Assembly: GCA_963772225.1 (NCBI GenBank)
Contig: CAVYWD010000002.1
Coordinates: 1,116,001 to 1,180,000, forward strand
From: CAVYWD01 sp963772225
GTDB lineage: Bacteria; Myxococcota; Myxococcia; Myxococcales; UBA5297
Length of the DNA stretch: 64,000 bases
Reading direction: 5' to 3'
Under the pieces are notes generated by a model, which worked only from the letters and a program-made list of their open reading frames with translations, made no database searches and had not been told where the DNA came from. The stretch's first letter is position 1; each line of letters starts with the position of its first letter. This document shows, piece by piece, positions 9,893 to 19,893 of the stretch. Position numbers and translations under genes: made by a program.

Positions 9893-11420
9893 CTAGTGCA
9901 CGCAGCGCACCCAGGCTGTTGTGCTTGTCGTGTTGGATGTATTCGCGGAACCAAGAGAGAAGTCGACGCTCCAGACTGTGTTGGATGCGCCCGCGGTCAG
10001 CGTCGAAGTCCAAAAGGCGCTGCCCGTAGCGCTTGAGGTTCCTAGCGAGAACCATGTCTTGTCAATCGCGGGGTCCATGAGTCCCGCATCGACGATGCTG
10101 AGCAACTCAATGACGGTCGGAAGGCGCCAGCCGCTTCCCGCCAGATACGGAGGATTCGTACAATAGGCACTAGCATCGGCCCAGGTCTTTGCGGTGTCCG
10201 AGAGGCCGTACTGCCACAGGAGCCCGGTCATGCTGTCTTTGACCGCCTGACCGCCGATCACGAATCGGGTTGCCGGCGTCGTGAGCATGCTCCAATCAAT
10301 CCAATTCCAGTCCCAGTGACATGTCGAAGCCGTGCAAAGATAATTCTGCGCACAATCAACCGCTGTCGAGCACTGTGACTTGCACTGATTGGTGGAAGTG
10401 TCGCAAAGGTAGTGTCCGCAGTCAGTAACTGCGGTACTCGTTGCTTTAGCGCATTGACCCGCTCCGTCGCAGACTTCTCCGAGCAGATAAGTGTAGGCTC
10501 CGCCGCAGGAACCGCCGCAGAAATAAGCGCCCGTTGTCGAGCAGTCTTGAGCCAGGGCATAGCCTGCCGCCGCGACGACGGACTTCACGAGGGCGCCCGT
10601 GATGTCGGCAGTGGATCGGCACGCACCTTGCCCATTGCAGCTCGTCCACCATTTGGGTTGCCTGGCATGCGCCGTCAGCACAGGTGCTCCCGGTACCACA
10701 ATTGTTGGTCTCGCTCACCTTTGCAGCTGAGTTTGCGGCGCATACGTAGCCCGAAGCGATCGGGGTGGTCGTCTGCTGACTCGCGCAAGCATAGCTGGAG
10801 CCAAGGCAGGAGTAGGTCGTCGTCACGAGGTTGCACGACCCGCTACAGGCAGTCGCGGAAGCTTGACACTCATGGTCAGGGTCGGTTCCCGCCTTGGATG
10901 CGCCACAATGCCCGGAACCCTTCGTCGAGTAGCTATCGCAACGCTGGCAGATATTGTCGTTGCACGGCGCGTCGCAGCACACCCCGTCGGCGCAGTAGCC
11001 GCTCTGGCACTGACTCGTCGAGTTGCAAGCAGCGCCTAGGGTACCGGGCCCAGCATCCTGCCAACCCGCGTCGCCGAGCCCCCCGCCACCGCCGGCGTCG
11101 CCTGCCCCCGCGTCCGGTGGGCCGCCATCGCTGAGCGCCGCGTCCTGCGGCCCGGCATCTCCAGCGCCTCCGCCGTCGCTTGAGAAAGGCGAACTCCCAT
11201 CGTCGCTCTCCGCGTCCTGCACTCCGCCGTCTTGAATGCCGCTATCTACATGATGCGATTCGCCGCCATCGCTCAGGCCTTCCGCGGCCACACATACTCC
11301 CTCGCTGCAGACGCTCCTGCCGAACCTCGCGGTCGCGCAATCGCTGTCGACCTTACACAGGCCCGGGATCGAGTCGTCGCAGGCCGAGAGCAACAATATG
11401 ACCAATTGCAGGCGCTTCAC
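9893..11420 (-). pseudogene. Cys-rich lipoprotein with C-terminal DUF1566 domain, frameshifted
   Basis: The GTG at 11420 has GGGAGG just upstream and opens a lipoprotein signal (lipobox LLSAC). A short Cys-containing module (CKVDSDCATARFGRSVCSEG), a Gly/Asp/Ala linker and a Cys-rich region follow, the last including CQSGYCADGVCCDAPC. Near 10655 the frame shifts: the ACQATQ end continues in the other frame as KWWTSCNGQGACR. The protein then runs to a DUF1566 domain (GSGWRLPTVIELLSIVD, SAFWTSTLTAG, TAWVRCVH) and stops at 9893. A single-base indel in the CCCAAATGG stretch explains it. The Cys-rich part resembles repeat modules in many myxobacterial surface lipoproteins. Restored, it would be about 508 residues, on the cell surface. 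Confidence 0.72.
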
Positions 11421-12138
11421 GATGACCTCCCAGATGCGACGATAGCTTCCGACTCGGAAGCCGCCGCAATCTCCATTTGGCACACGAATTGGCGCAAGCA
11501 CCAGCACTGCTGCGAATCAAGCCCGAGCCAATGGTGGCCATATCCGTATGTGAATTGCCTCGCGTGGTCAAGTGTTTCTGGGCACCTTCGGTGCACCGAA
11601 CCCTTGCAGTGGCGCACTCGAGGGTCTCGAAGCGCAATTCAGTTCTTCGCCCCAAGGTGGCGGATCGGCATCAACGGACCGAGCAAGCAAGGAGCGGGCC
11701 ACGCTCGCTTCCCTGGATGAAGACCTTGCCCTGAACGGAAGTGTTCCATGGCGGTGCTGCTGCCGGGCGCCACTGTTCCGCCGCGGAACAGTTTTGTGGA
11801 CCCACCGAGAACCTCAGCCACCGACTCACCTCCGGCGAGCCGGGCCTCGCTGCCTCACGACGCGCGCCGCACTCATCAGGCTTTGCGCCGGTGGCTCGAA
11901 GCTCATCGGAGCCCACGGGCCGGCGGCAAAATGGCCGCGGCCCTCTGTTCGCAATCCTCGACACTGACGCCAGGGCGCCCGCGGCGGCACTGGGAGCCGC
12001 GACCGCCGCAGCGCGACACGCGGGTGGCGCTGATCCACCGGGACGCGAGGCGACCAGCCCTTGATTCGCGATTCGCGAGCCTCGGCGCACACCCTGTCCT
12101 TAGGGGGCGTGCGCGCCAAGACGAGGACGCGACGGAGC
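11421..12138. other. Intergenic region, no gene recognised
   Basis: About 720 bp between two minus-strand lipoprotein genes. No reading frame resembles a protein I know; the short frames present are composition artefacts. The visible structure is a 21-bp perfect palindrome at 11772-11792. The part nearest 11420 presumably holds the promoter of the Cys-rich DUF1566 lipoprotein, but no convincing -35/-10 pair was seen. Confidence 0.5.
11772..11792. promoter_or_regulatory. 21-bp perfect inverted repeat (operator-like or terminator-like)
   Basis: ACTGTTCCGC, one central base, then GCGGAACAGT: two perfect 10-bp arms. On the plus strand it is followed by TTTTG, so a weak terminator is possible, but no plus-strand gene ends nearby. 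On the minus strand it lies about 350 bp upstream of the DUF1566 lipoprotein gene and could be an operator. Function not shown by the sequence. Confidence 0.4.
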
Positions 12139-14220
12139 TCAAGGAGTCTGCGTGCTCACATCCTCCAGCACCCAGGAAGAGCGCGTAGCGTAATCTCCGG
12201 TACCGTAGTCACCGGGAATTGGGAAACTCGAATCGCGCACCTGCACGTGGAAGTAGTCGGGAAGGAGACGTCGTGGCGTGGCCGAGTCCGCGTACCACAC
12301 GAGGGACACCGAACCCGCCACGGTTCCCGCGATCATTCGGAAGGTCGCGTCCGCATTGAATGCAGCGTCCGAAACATCGATCAAGTCGGCAAAGGCATTG
12401 TAGTTATTTGTCGAATTGTCATGGAGGCCGCCTATCGTCCAATTGTAATACTGACCACTATCCACGATAGCGTCCGTGCCCGCCTCGGCTTTGGCCTTGT
12501 TTACGTGAAGATAGCGTTGTGTCTCTTCCCAGACCTGAGTCGCCTTATTATACGCTACGTTCTTCAGGCTCACGAGAGTCGGATCCGTCGAGTCCGCAAG
12601 GCCTGGCAAGAGCACCCAGCGATAGTTCATTGGGAAGGCTGGGAAATGAATCGGATCACTAATTTCCACACTTGTCCCAATGATGCAGTCATAGGTTTCG
12701 GTCGTGCTCGTCGAACCGTTCGAGTCCGTGAGATAAAACGTCTGACCGTTGTTGCCCCAGTTGACTGTCTCCGCGTAGCCGGAGTGCAGCAGCTTCACGA
12801 CCTTCACCGGCGTCCCGGTCGCCGTCACCTCGTCCGACGACGTGCCGGAGGCCCCGAGCACGCGCAGCGCAAACGTGTAGGAGGAGTCGATCGTGAGACC
12901 CGAGAAAGCGGTTTGCTTCTTTCCGATTTGAACACTTCGCGACGCCGATCCTTCGGTGCTTTGGATGGTCACTTGGATGCCTGTCGCGTTCAGGTCGACC
13001 GGATCCGTCCACGCAAGGGCGAGCTGGCCCGTGAGCGAGGCCGTCGCCACCAGTGACGTCACCGCGTCCGAATGAACGGCGACCGAGCAGGTGGCGACAT
13101 AGCCGCCTTCTGTGGTCGTGGCGGTGACATTCGCCGTGCCCGACCCCACCGCGGTGATGACGCCCGTGCTGTCCACGGTCGCCACCTGGGCGTTGCTCGA
13201 GGCCCACGTCACCGCGAGATTATCCGCATTTGCCGGCACCACGGTCGCGGTCACCTTCTCCGCCAAAGCACCGACGACGAGCTCGAGCCTGGTGAGGTCG
13301 AGCGTCACCCCGGTCACCGCATTCGACGGCTGCGTCACATTGACGAAGCAGCTCGCGGTGAGGGAGCCGTCGTGGGTCGTCACGGAGACCGTGGCCGTAC
13401 CCGCCGCTTTGGCGGTGACCACGCCGCCGGCATCGACCGTCGCCACAACCGCATTGTCGGACGACCACGAGATGGCTCGGTCCGTCGCATTCGCCGGCGC
13501 GACCGTCGCGACGAGAGCCGGCGCGACGGAATTGAGGGTCATGTCGAGCTCGCTCTTGTCCAGGGTGACCCCCGTGACCGCGATGGGGGCCGCGGTGACC
13601 TTGACCGCGCAGGTGGCCGCCTTCGTGCCGTCGGAGGTCTTGACCGTGATGGTCGCACTGCCCGCGGCCAGCGGCGTGACCTCGCCGGAGGGGCTCACGG
13701 TCGCCACATGGTTGTCGCTCGACAGCCAGGTCACGCTCTTGTTCGTCGCGCTGGAAGGCGTGAGGGTCACGACGAGCTGGGCCGCAGCGGCGCCCGCGAC
13801 CAGATTGAGCGTGCTCTTGTCGAGCGAGATGCTCGTGACGGCGACGGCGGCCGCAACCACCGTGACCGAGCAGGTAGCAGTCATCGCGCCATCTTTCGTC
13901 TCCACGGCGATCGACGCCGTGCCCGCCGCCACCGCCGTGACGAGGCCTGCGTCGCTGACCGCCGCGACCGCAGCATTGCTCGAGGACCAAATCACGGCGG
14001 TGTTGGTCGCATTGGACGGCGACACCGAAGCCACCAGCGATACCGGCGAGTCCCCGACCGTCAAGCTCAATGTCGAGAGATTCAAGGTCACTCCGGTGAC
14101 AGGCACCGAGGTGCTGCTGGAGGAGCCCGAGCACGCAACGAGACCTCCGAGAATGACCAGGCAGGCCCCAAGCGCCGCGAGCAACGGCCGTGGTGCGCGC
14201 ATTCTACTTCGTGCCGTCAT
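12139..14220 (-). CDS. Lipoprotein with four Big_2 domains, Fn3-like domain and AbfB-like C-terminus
   Basis: A 693-residue lipoprotein. The ATG at 14220 follows GAGGA. The signal ends in the lipobox GLVAC (Cys 30), followed by a Ser-rich linker. Four consecutive Big_2-type Ig domains of about 85 residues cover residues 40-380; each starts with a 'VTxVTLxLS' strand and contains a 'WSSSNxxVAxVxxxGxVTAxAAGTA' core. A fibronectin-III-like segment follows (LALAWTDPVDLNATG). The last about 200 residues have the WVLLPGLADSTDPTLVSL and NADATFRMIAG pattern seen in AbfB/CBM42-like arabinose-binding domains. The two GH43 proteins across the divergent promoter share this same C-terminal domain. No catalytic domain is visible, so it is probably a surface polysaccharide-binding or adhesin protein. 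Confidence 0.75.
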   Translation of the reverse strand: MTARSRMRAPRPLLAALGACLVILGGLVACSGSSSSTSVPVTGVTLNLSTLSLTVGDSPVSLVASVSPSNATNTAVIWSSSNAAVAAVSDAGLVTAVAAGTASIAVETKDGAMTATCSVTVVAAAVAVTSISLDKSTLNLVAGAAAAQLVVTLTPSSATNKSVTWLSSDNHVATVSPSGEVTPLAAGSATITVKTSDGTKAATCAVKVTAAPIAVTGVTLDKSELDMTLNSVAPALVATVAPANATDRAISWSSDNAVVATVDAGGVVTAKAAGTATVSVTTHDGSLTASCFVNVTQPSNAVTGVTLDLTRLELVVGALAEKVTATVVPANADNLAVTWASSNAQVATVDSTGVITAVGSGTANVTATTTEGGYVATCSVAVHSDAVTSLVATASLTGQLALAWTDPVDLNATGIQVTIQSTEGSASRSVQIGKKQTAFSGLTIDSSYTFALRVLGASGTSSDEVTATGTPVKVVKLLHSGYAETVNWGNNGQTFYLTDSNGSTSTTETYDCIIGTSVEISDPIHFPAFPMNYRWVLLPGLADSTDPTLVSLKNVAYNKATQVWEETQRYLHVNKAKAEAGTDAIVDSGQYYNWTIGGLHDNSTNNYNAFADLIDVSDAAFNADATFRMIAGTVAGSVSLVWYADSATPRRLLPDYFHVQVRDSSFPIPGDYGTGDYATRSSWVLEDVSTQTP

Positions 14221-14945
14221 ATGATTCCTCTCATGAGGGCGTCCACGCCCACGAAACAGCCATGAATACGACCCGCCGGCGGACATCAATACAAACACAA
14301 AAGGAGCGACGAGCTCAGGTGCTGAGTCAGAGAATTTTACGGCGAAGCCGCATTCCAAGCAAGTGGTTCCACTCGAGATTTCCCGCGCACCGAGCGAGAA
14401 CAGCCCACGTCCGCCGAGGATGCTCGGCGAGGCATTGCGACGCCGGGCACGAACATGGGCTCCCGACCGGTTATCAGCGCATACGCAGATGGCCTCCGGC
14501 GCGCTCGAGAGACCGTGACCCGAAACCGGGTCGTCGCGCCCCTGCGACACACAAGACGCCTGGCGTCCCGACGTCGACCCTCGCTCAGCGATTCGGCTTC
14601 ATTCGGCCGGATCATTGGCCCTTTTTCGCTTTCTTTTGACCTAGCCTCCGCTGGGCGCTCGAGAGCTTGACGTCCACGTTGCGGGTCTATAGCATGCGCT
14701 CTTTATCTCGAGTGCTCGTGCATCCATTCATGACCCTAACCCGGCCGAGCCGGAACCAAAGAGGGTTGCCAGGGCTCCAGGCCCCAGGTCAGGCCTTCCG
14801 CATCGCTCGCGCAGCTGCACCGCGACAAAAACCCCCTGACCCATGGCGTTACCCTGAGCTTCGGGTCTGGAGCCTGGAGTCTTTTCCAAATCGCACAAGA
14901 TTTCGCGCCAAAGGGACTACCCTTGGTTTCGAACAAGGCAAAGCC
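14221..14945. other. Divergent intergenic region with possible promoter and repeat copy
   Basis: A long gap between the Big_2/AbfB lipoprotein (minus) and the first GH43 gene (plus). TTGACG at 14667-14672 and TATAGC at 14688-14693 resemble sigma-70 boxes facing the GH43 gene, but the 15-bp spacing is short, so this is tentative. Copy A of the interspersed hairpin repeat (14734-14919) lies between this possible promoter and the gene. Short frames here do not look coding. Confidence 0.35.
14734..14919 (+). repeat. Interspersed hairpin repeat, copy A
   Basis: About 186 bp starting with CCCTAACCCGGCCGAGCCGG and ending with a block like ATTTCGCGCCAAAGGGACTA, both shared with copies B (35900-36005) and C (37148-37296). 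The middle carries arms CTCCAGGCCCCAG and CTGGAGCCTGGAG that can pair, with a longer loop than in the other copies. The right end lies 26 bp before the GH43 start at 14946. It looks like a non-coding, REP- or MITE-like element. Confidence 0.75.
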
Positions 14946-16889
14946 ATGACATACGAGGGCTCGCAGCGCGATTTGCGTGCGGCGACGAGGCGGTTCATCG
15001 TGGGCGGACATCGCCTTTTCGCGGACGCGCTCCTCTCGGCGCGTCGGCGCGTGCCCGCGGCCCGCGGCGAGCTCCCGACGCTCATCTTCCCGGTGCGCAG
15101 CGGCGCACTCCGGGCGCCCCCCGGCGCCTGGGCGATTGGGCTTAGCTTCGCCCTGATGGCGGCGCTCGCCGGCGGATGCAAGGTCAGCCCTGCTTACAGT
15201 TCCGACGCCTCGAGTCAAGCCGATGCGCAGGCTTCGCCCGACGCGTCCGACGTTGCACCTTCTGACGCGTCCGCCGACGCATCGCCCGACGCCTCCGCCG
15301 TCGCATCATCCGACGCGGGGACCGGCGGCAGCGATGCCTCCCTCGACGGGTCACAGGATGCTGCCAACCCCGACGGCTCGAGCGATGCTGGCGCCGCCAA
15401 GACCGTCGGCTGGGTCCTCACCTACTTCGGAAACGCTCAGGACCTGCCGAGCGACTCGCTCCACCTGGCCTACAGCCTGGACGGCCTGAACTGGACCGAG
15501 CTCAATGGCGGCCTTCCCGCATTTCAACTCAGCGGGATTGGGACGAACCACATCCGCGACCCGTTCATTCTTCGAAAGCTCGACGGCACGTTCGTCTATC
15601 TCGCGACCGATTGGACGCTCGCGCAAAACGACGCCAACTACTGGAACAGCCCGAGTGGAAAGCTGGTCGTGGTCGACTCGGCGGACCTGATCACATTTAC
15701 GAATCCGCGGCTCGTGTCGGTCACCACTTTGCCGGGGCCGAATTCTTCGCCGATGCACGCATGGGCTCCGGAGGCCTTCTATGACTCCGACAAGGGCCAG
15801 TACGGCATCGTCTGGTCGGGCAACGACGCGGCGGGCACCAACCACGCTTACGTCACGTACACGAGCGACTTCCAGACCTTCTCGGACCCGGCCAACCCAA
15901 CCGTGTACTTCGACCCCGGCTATACCGTCATCGACGCGAGCCCGCTCCGGTCGGTCGAGCACAACTACCTCTTCTTCAAGGACGAGTCGGCCCAAGACAT
16001 CCAGGTCGCGCGCTCGGCCACGACCTCCATGGCGCCAGGCGCATTCACTCGCCTCAGCGCCGAATACATCACCCGCGGCACGAACCAGAGCGTTTCGCAG
16101 GGGACGGAGGGCCCGTTCGCCCTCAAGGCGCCGAACCAGGACGTCTGGTACCTGTATGCCGACCGCTACGGCGAGGGCGGCGTATTCGGCGGCTGGAAGA
16201 CGCTGGACCTCGACGCGGCTCCCAGCTCGTGGACCGAGATGTCGTCGACCGAATACCACTTCCCCCCGAACGTGCGGCACGCGAACGTCGTCCGCGTCAC
16301 CCAGGCGCAGCTCGATGCCGTCGTCGCGCATTACGGCGCGTCGCCCCTTTACAAGGTGCGGACATCGTACTCGGAGAACGGCGTGCCGTTTTACGTCGCC
16401 CACTCCTGGTTCCACCTCATGATCACCTTCCTCAGCGACACCTCCCACGGCCAGCTCCCGAATGACTTTCATTGGAGAGTCGTGCCGGGGCTCGCCGACC
16501 CGACGGACTCGACGCTGGTCTCGTTCGTGCCGGCCGCGTTCCCCGGCACTTATGTCCGAATCAACAGCCAGAACCCCGCCCTTTACCCGACGTGCACCAG
16601 CTCGAGCCCACCGAATGCGGCGAACCGCGGCACCGAGCTCTGCGCGGTCCCGAGCACTGAGCAGAACCATCTGGCGTGGGCCGACCCCTACGCCGACAGC
16701 GATACATTTCGCAGCGACGCGACGTTTCGAAAGGTTTCCGCGCGCAATGGCGATTCAACGATGGTTTCGTTCCAGTGGTACGGGGATTCGACGCGCTACC
16801 TGCGACACATGGACTATCAGATCTTCGCCACCCCTTTGAGCACGGCTGCCGACAACGCAGCCGCGTCCTTCGCGCTGGAGAAAGATTAG
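14946..16889 (+). CDS. GH43-family glycosidase lipoprotein with AbfB-like C-terminus
   Basis: A 647-residue surface lipoprotein. The ATG at 14946 (AAGG upstream) gives a long lead before the lipobox LAGGC at residue 78; a GTG at 15093 would give a more usual signal, so the start is uncertain. An Asp/Ala/Ser linker follows. The catalytic five-bladed propeller shows LHLAYSLDGLNWTEL, IRDPFILRKLDG (base Asp), MHAWAPEAFYD and TEGPFALK (acid Glu in the EGP motif), all GH43 hallmarks. Such enzymes typically remove arabinose or xylose from hemicellulose or arabinan; the exact substrate cannot be read. The C-terminus has two AbfB-like blocks (VVPGLADPTDSTLVSF and FRSDATFRKVS). The next gene is a tandem paralogue. 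Confidence 0.82.
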   Translation: MTYEGSQRDLRAATRRFIVGGHRLFADALLSARRRVPAARGELPTLIFPVRSGALRAPPGAWAIGLSFALMAALAGGCKVSPAYSSDASSQADAQASPDASDVAPSDASADASPDASAVASSDAGTGGSDASLDGSQDAANPDGSSDAGAAKTVGWVLTYFGNAQDLPSDSLHLAYSLDGLNWTELNGGLPAFQLSGIGTNHIRDPFILRKLDGTFVYLATDWTLAQNDANYWNSPSGKLVVVDSADLITFTNPRLVSVTTLPGPNSSPMHAWAPEAFYDSDKGQYGIVWSGNDAAGTNHAYVTYTSDFQTFSDPANPTVYFDPGYTVIDASPLRSVEHNYLFFKDESAQDIQVARSATTSMAPGAFTRLSAEYITRGTNQSVSQGTEGPFALKAPNQDVWYLYADRYGEGGVFGGWKTLDLDAAPSSWTEMSSTEYHFPPNVRHANVVRVTQAQLDAVVAHYGASPLYKVRTSYSENGVPFYVAHSWFHLMITFLSDTSHGQLPNDFHWRVVPGLADPTDSTLVSFVPAAFPGTYVRINSQNPALYPTCTSSSPPNAANRGTELCAVPSTEQNHLAWADPYADSDTFRSDATFRKVSARNGDSTMVSFQWYGDSTRYLRHMDYQIFATPLSTAADNAAASFALEKD

Positions 16890-16974
16890 GCGCACCCAGT
16901 CGTCGCGCGCCCGGCTGGGGTACGATGCCCTCTACGAGAACTCTGAGCCACGCGAGGCCCCGTTGGAGGTCTTC

Positions 16975-18972
16975 ATGAAACGCTCCGCCGTCCACACCTC
17001 CGCCGTCGCCTGGACGCTTCTGCTCCTCATCGGATGTCCTGCGCTGCAGGAGGTCCAGGTCCCCTGCGAGTCGAGCCTCGATTGCCCGACCGGCTTCGGC
17101 TGCGGGCCCAACAAGATCTGCGCCCGAGGGCTCGCGCAGTCGACCTTGACCGTGACGCCGGCCACGGCCAGCCTGAGCGTCGGGGCGTCGACCACCTTCA
17201 CCGCCAAGCTCGACGGCCAGGTCACGACCGACGTCGGCTGGAGCGCGGGCGGAAGCGGAACGGGCACGATCGACGCCTCCGGGAGCTACACCGCACCCGC
17301 GGGAATCACCGCCGCGACCCGAGTGACGATCTGGGCGGCCCTCAAGCGACACCCCGACTTCATGGCTTCCGCGACCGTGAACGTCCAGCCGGCGGACAAC
17401 ACCGTGGCGTGGGTGATGAGCTATTTCCAAAATGGAAACCTGCCCAAGAGCGTCGCGCAAGACTCGCTCCACCTCGCGTACAGCACCGATGGGCTGCGCT
17501 GGACGTCGATTTCGCCGACCGGACCGGCTTTTCAGCTCGCCCTTCCGGATGGCAGCAACCACCTTCGCGATCCATTCATCTTGCGCAAGCAGGACGGGAC
17601 TTTCGTCCTCCTGGCGACCGACTGGACGCGCGCGTTCAGCAGCGCGGACTATTGGACCAGCCCGAGCCCGAATATCGTCGTCGCGGATTCTACCGACCTC
17701 ATCACCTTCACGAACCCGCGGCTCTTGAAGGTCACGCCGGTGGTCGACCCCCTCACCTCCATCCCGATGCACGCCTGGGCGCCCGAGGCGTTCTACGACC
17801 CCGACCTCGACCAGTACGGCATCCTCTGGTCGGGCGACGACTCGAACGACGTCAATCGCATCTACGTGACCTACACGAAGGACTTTCTAACGCTCGTGAA
17901 CGCGACTCCAACCGTGTTCTTCGACCCCGGATACAGCGTCATCGACGCGACGCTCGTTCAGACTGCCGCCACCAAATACCTGCTATTCAAGGACGAGACC
18001 AATAACAGCGGAAGCGCCAATACCGGGACGGGAAAAGACATCCAGATCGCTCGCTCGACCTCTCTCTCGCCGGGCACTTTCACGCGGTGGAGCCCCTCCT
18101 ACATCACGCGCGGAAGCAACCAGTCGAAGCAACTTCTGACCGAGGGTCCTTTCGTCGTCAAACCCCCTCAGCTCAGCCTTTGGTATTTGTGCGCGGATCT
18201 CTTCGGGGACGCCCCCGGCAGCTTCGGCTGCTGGAGCACGAGCGACCTCGGCGCCGACCCGTCCACTTGGGCGCCCCTCGCGAGCACCGCGTTCTCCATG
18301 CCACCGAGTGCCCAGCACAGCAACACCGTGCGCGTGACCCAGGCGGAGCTGGACGCCCTCATCGCCCACGACGTGCGCAAGGTGAAAATCAAGTCGACTT
18401 ATGTCGATGCCTCGGGCCGGCCCTTCTACCTCGTCCACTCCTGGTATCACGGGATCATCACCTACGACTCGGATACGAACGGAAACCAGCTCGCGACCGA
18501 CTTCTTCTTCCAGGGTTGGCCAGGCATGGCGAACCCGAGCGATTCCACGCTCGTCTCGATCGAATCTTCTTCTCTCCAGGGCTATTGGCTGCGGTTCAAC
18601 AGCGCGACCCCCAACACGTGGCCGTCGGATGCGTCGAACCAAGCGCAGTATCGCAGCCTGGTGCCTGCCGATCAGCAGAATCACCTGCTCTGGCTCGACC
18701 CTTCCGACGGCACGGCGCAGTACGCGTGGGACGCGACCTTCAAAGTCGTGCCCGCCTTGAACGGAGACCCCACCATGGTTTCCCTGTTGTGGTGTGGAGA
18801 AACCGCAGACGGGACTTGCAGCGACATCGCTCAACCCCGCTACGCCTGCCACAGCTATGACCAGGTGTTCGCGCGCTACGCCACGGATACATGCGGGGTG
18901 GATCCGACGAACGTCGGAGCTGCGCCCGACACGAAGAATGCGATGTCCTTCACGCTGGTCAACCAGCAATGA
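16975..18972 (+). CDS. GH43-family glycosidase lipoprotein, tandem paralogue
   Basis: A 665-residue lipoprotein. The ATG at 16975 has GGAGGT five bases upstream and the lipobox is LLIGC. A short Cys module (CESSLDCPTGFGCGPNKIC) and one Ig-like domain (residues about 55-135, TLTVTPATASLSVGASTTF) precede the GH43 propeller. The propeller motifs are LHLAYSTDGLRWTSI, LRDPFILRKQDG, MHAWAPEAFYDPD and LTEGPFVVK. The C-terminus has the same AbfB-like blocks (GWPGMANPSDSTLVSI, AWDATFKVVPAL) as the preceding gene. It lies 85 bp after that gene, so the two probably arose by tandem duplication, with the Ig and Cys modules specific to this copy. Likely acts on arabinose- or xylose-containing plant polymers outside the cell. 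Confidence 0.82.
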   Translation: MKRSAVHTSAVAWTLLLLIGCPALQEVQVPCESSLDCPTGFGCGPNKICARGLAQSTLTVTPATASLSVGASTTFTAKLDGQVTTDVGWSAGGSGTGTIDASGSYTAPAGITAATRVTIWAALKRHPDFMASATVNVQPADNTVAWVMSYFQNGNLPKSVAQDSLHLAYSTDGLRWTSISPTGPAFQLALPDGSNHLRDPFILRKQDGTFVLLATDWTRAFSSADYWTSPSPNIVVADSTDLITFTNPRLLKVTPVVDPLTSIPMHAWAPEAFYDPDLDQYGILWSGDDSNDVNRIYVTYTKDFLTLVNATPTVFFDPGYSVIDATLVQTAATKYLLFKDETNNSGSANTGTGKDIQIARSTSLSPGTFTRWSPSYITRGSNQSKQLLTEGPFVVKPPQLSLWYLCADLFGDAPGSFGCWSTSDLGADPSTWAPLASTAFSMPPSAQHSNTVRVTQAELDALIAHDVRKVKIKSTYVDASGRPFYLVHSWYHGIITYDSDTNGNQLATDFFFQGWPGMANPSDSTLVSIESSSLQGYWLRFNSATPNTWPSDASNQAQYRSLVPADQQNHLLWLDPSDGTAQYAWDATFKVVPALNGDPTMVSLLWCGETADGTCSDIAQPRYACHSYDQVFARYATDTCGVDPTNVGAAPDTKNAMSFTLVNQQ

Positions 18973-18979
18973 GGTCGGA

Positions 18980-19729
18980 ATGCGCATTCCTGCCATCGCA
19001 GCCATGCTCGTCGCCGCGCTGAGCACTGCGCGAGCCGCCGCCGCGCCGCCCAGACCCGACGAGGTGCCCGACCTGCAGAAGCAGGCCCGCGCAGAGATGC
19101 GCCTCATCGAGTACGAGCTCGCCATTCCCCTGCTCGAGCGCGCGCTGACAGCCGACTCGAGCCTGGCGCAGAAAGCGGAGCTCAATGCCGACCTCGGCAT
19201 CTGCTATGCCAGCCTCGGCGACAGCGCGGGCGCGCGTGCCGCGTTCGACCGCGCTCTCAGCGCCGACATGTTGCTCGACCTCCCGGTCGGCACCTCCCCG
19301 AAGATCCGCCAGCTCTTCGAAGGGGCTCGCTCGGCGCACGCCAAGCGGCCCAGCCAAGAGACTGCCGTCGCGTCGACGCCCGCCGAGCCGGTCGGCTCCC
19401 TCATCAAGCCGGTCGACTTCGTCATGAGCGCCGCGGTGGTCGCCGGAGTCGCCGCCGGCATCATCACCGGCGCACTCTCCTCCGGCGCCGCGAGCGACCT
19501 CCAGAGCGGCCTGCACGACCGCCCCACTGTCGACAGCCTCAACCGGCGAAGGCAAAACCTCGGCGTCGCCTCCGTCTGCTCGTACGGAGTCGCCGGCGCC
19601 GCGGCGATCACCGAGCTGGCCTTGATCCTCTTTCTGGATCGGCACCCCGAGCCGGCAGGCTCGCTGTCGGTGAGCGCCGCCGTCATGCCCACGGGCGGCG
19701 CGTCGGCCACCCTGCGGGTTCATTTCTAG
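18980..19729 (+). CDS. Secreted TPR protein with C-terminal membrane segments
   Basis: A 249-residue protein whose ATG lies 7 bp after the GH43 stop, with GAGGTCGGA upstream, so it is probably co-transcribed. A signal peptide (IAAMLVAALSTARAAA) leads to a TPR-like pair (EYELAIPLLERALTAD and AELNADLGICYASLGD). A Pro/Ala linker and two hydrophobic segments (VMSAAVVAGVAAGIITGALS and CSYGVAGAAAITELALILFL) follow. A similar layout, TPR then two helices, is common in myxobacterial membrane-anchored proteins of unknown role. Confidence 0.72.
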   Translation: MRIPAIAAMLVAALSTARAAAAPPRPDEVPDLQKQARAEMRLIEYELAIPLLERALTADSSLAQKAELNADLGICYASLGDSAGARAAFDRALSADMLLDLPVGTSPKIRQLFEGARSAHAKRPSQETAVASTPAEPVGSLIKPVDFVMSAAVVAGVAAGIITGALSSGAASDLQSGLHDRPTVDSLNRRRQNLGVASVCSYGVAGAAAITELALILFLDRHPEPAGSLSVSAAVMPTGGASATLRVHF

Positions 19730-19893
19730 AAGCTGGCTATCAACGCGCGTTGCAGCAGGCCGTTTTCGAGCCGTTCGGCGAGCCGTTCGGCGCTCTGGCG
19801 CGCCGGCGCACATTGTGCTAGCGTGTGCGGAATCGAATAAATCCGAAGACTTGGCGTCACAGAAGTGCTCGGCACGGCATCGAAGGCGCTCTT

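Noticed and set aside
11421..12138. Possible insertion-sequence remnant
   Set aside because: No transposase motif, no terminal inverted repeats at the edges and no target duplication could be seen.
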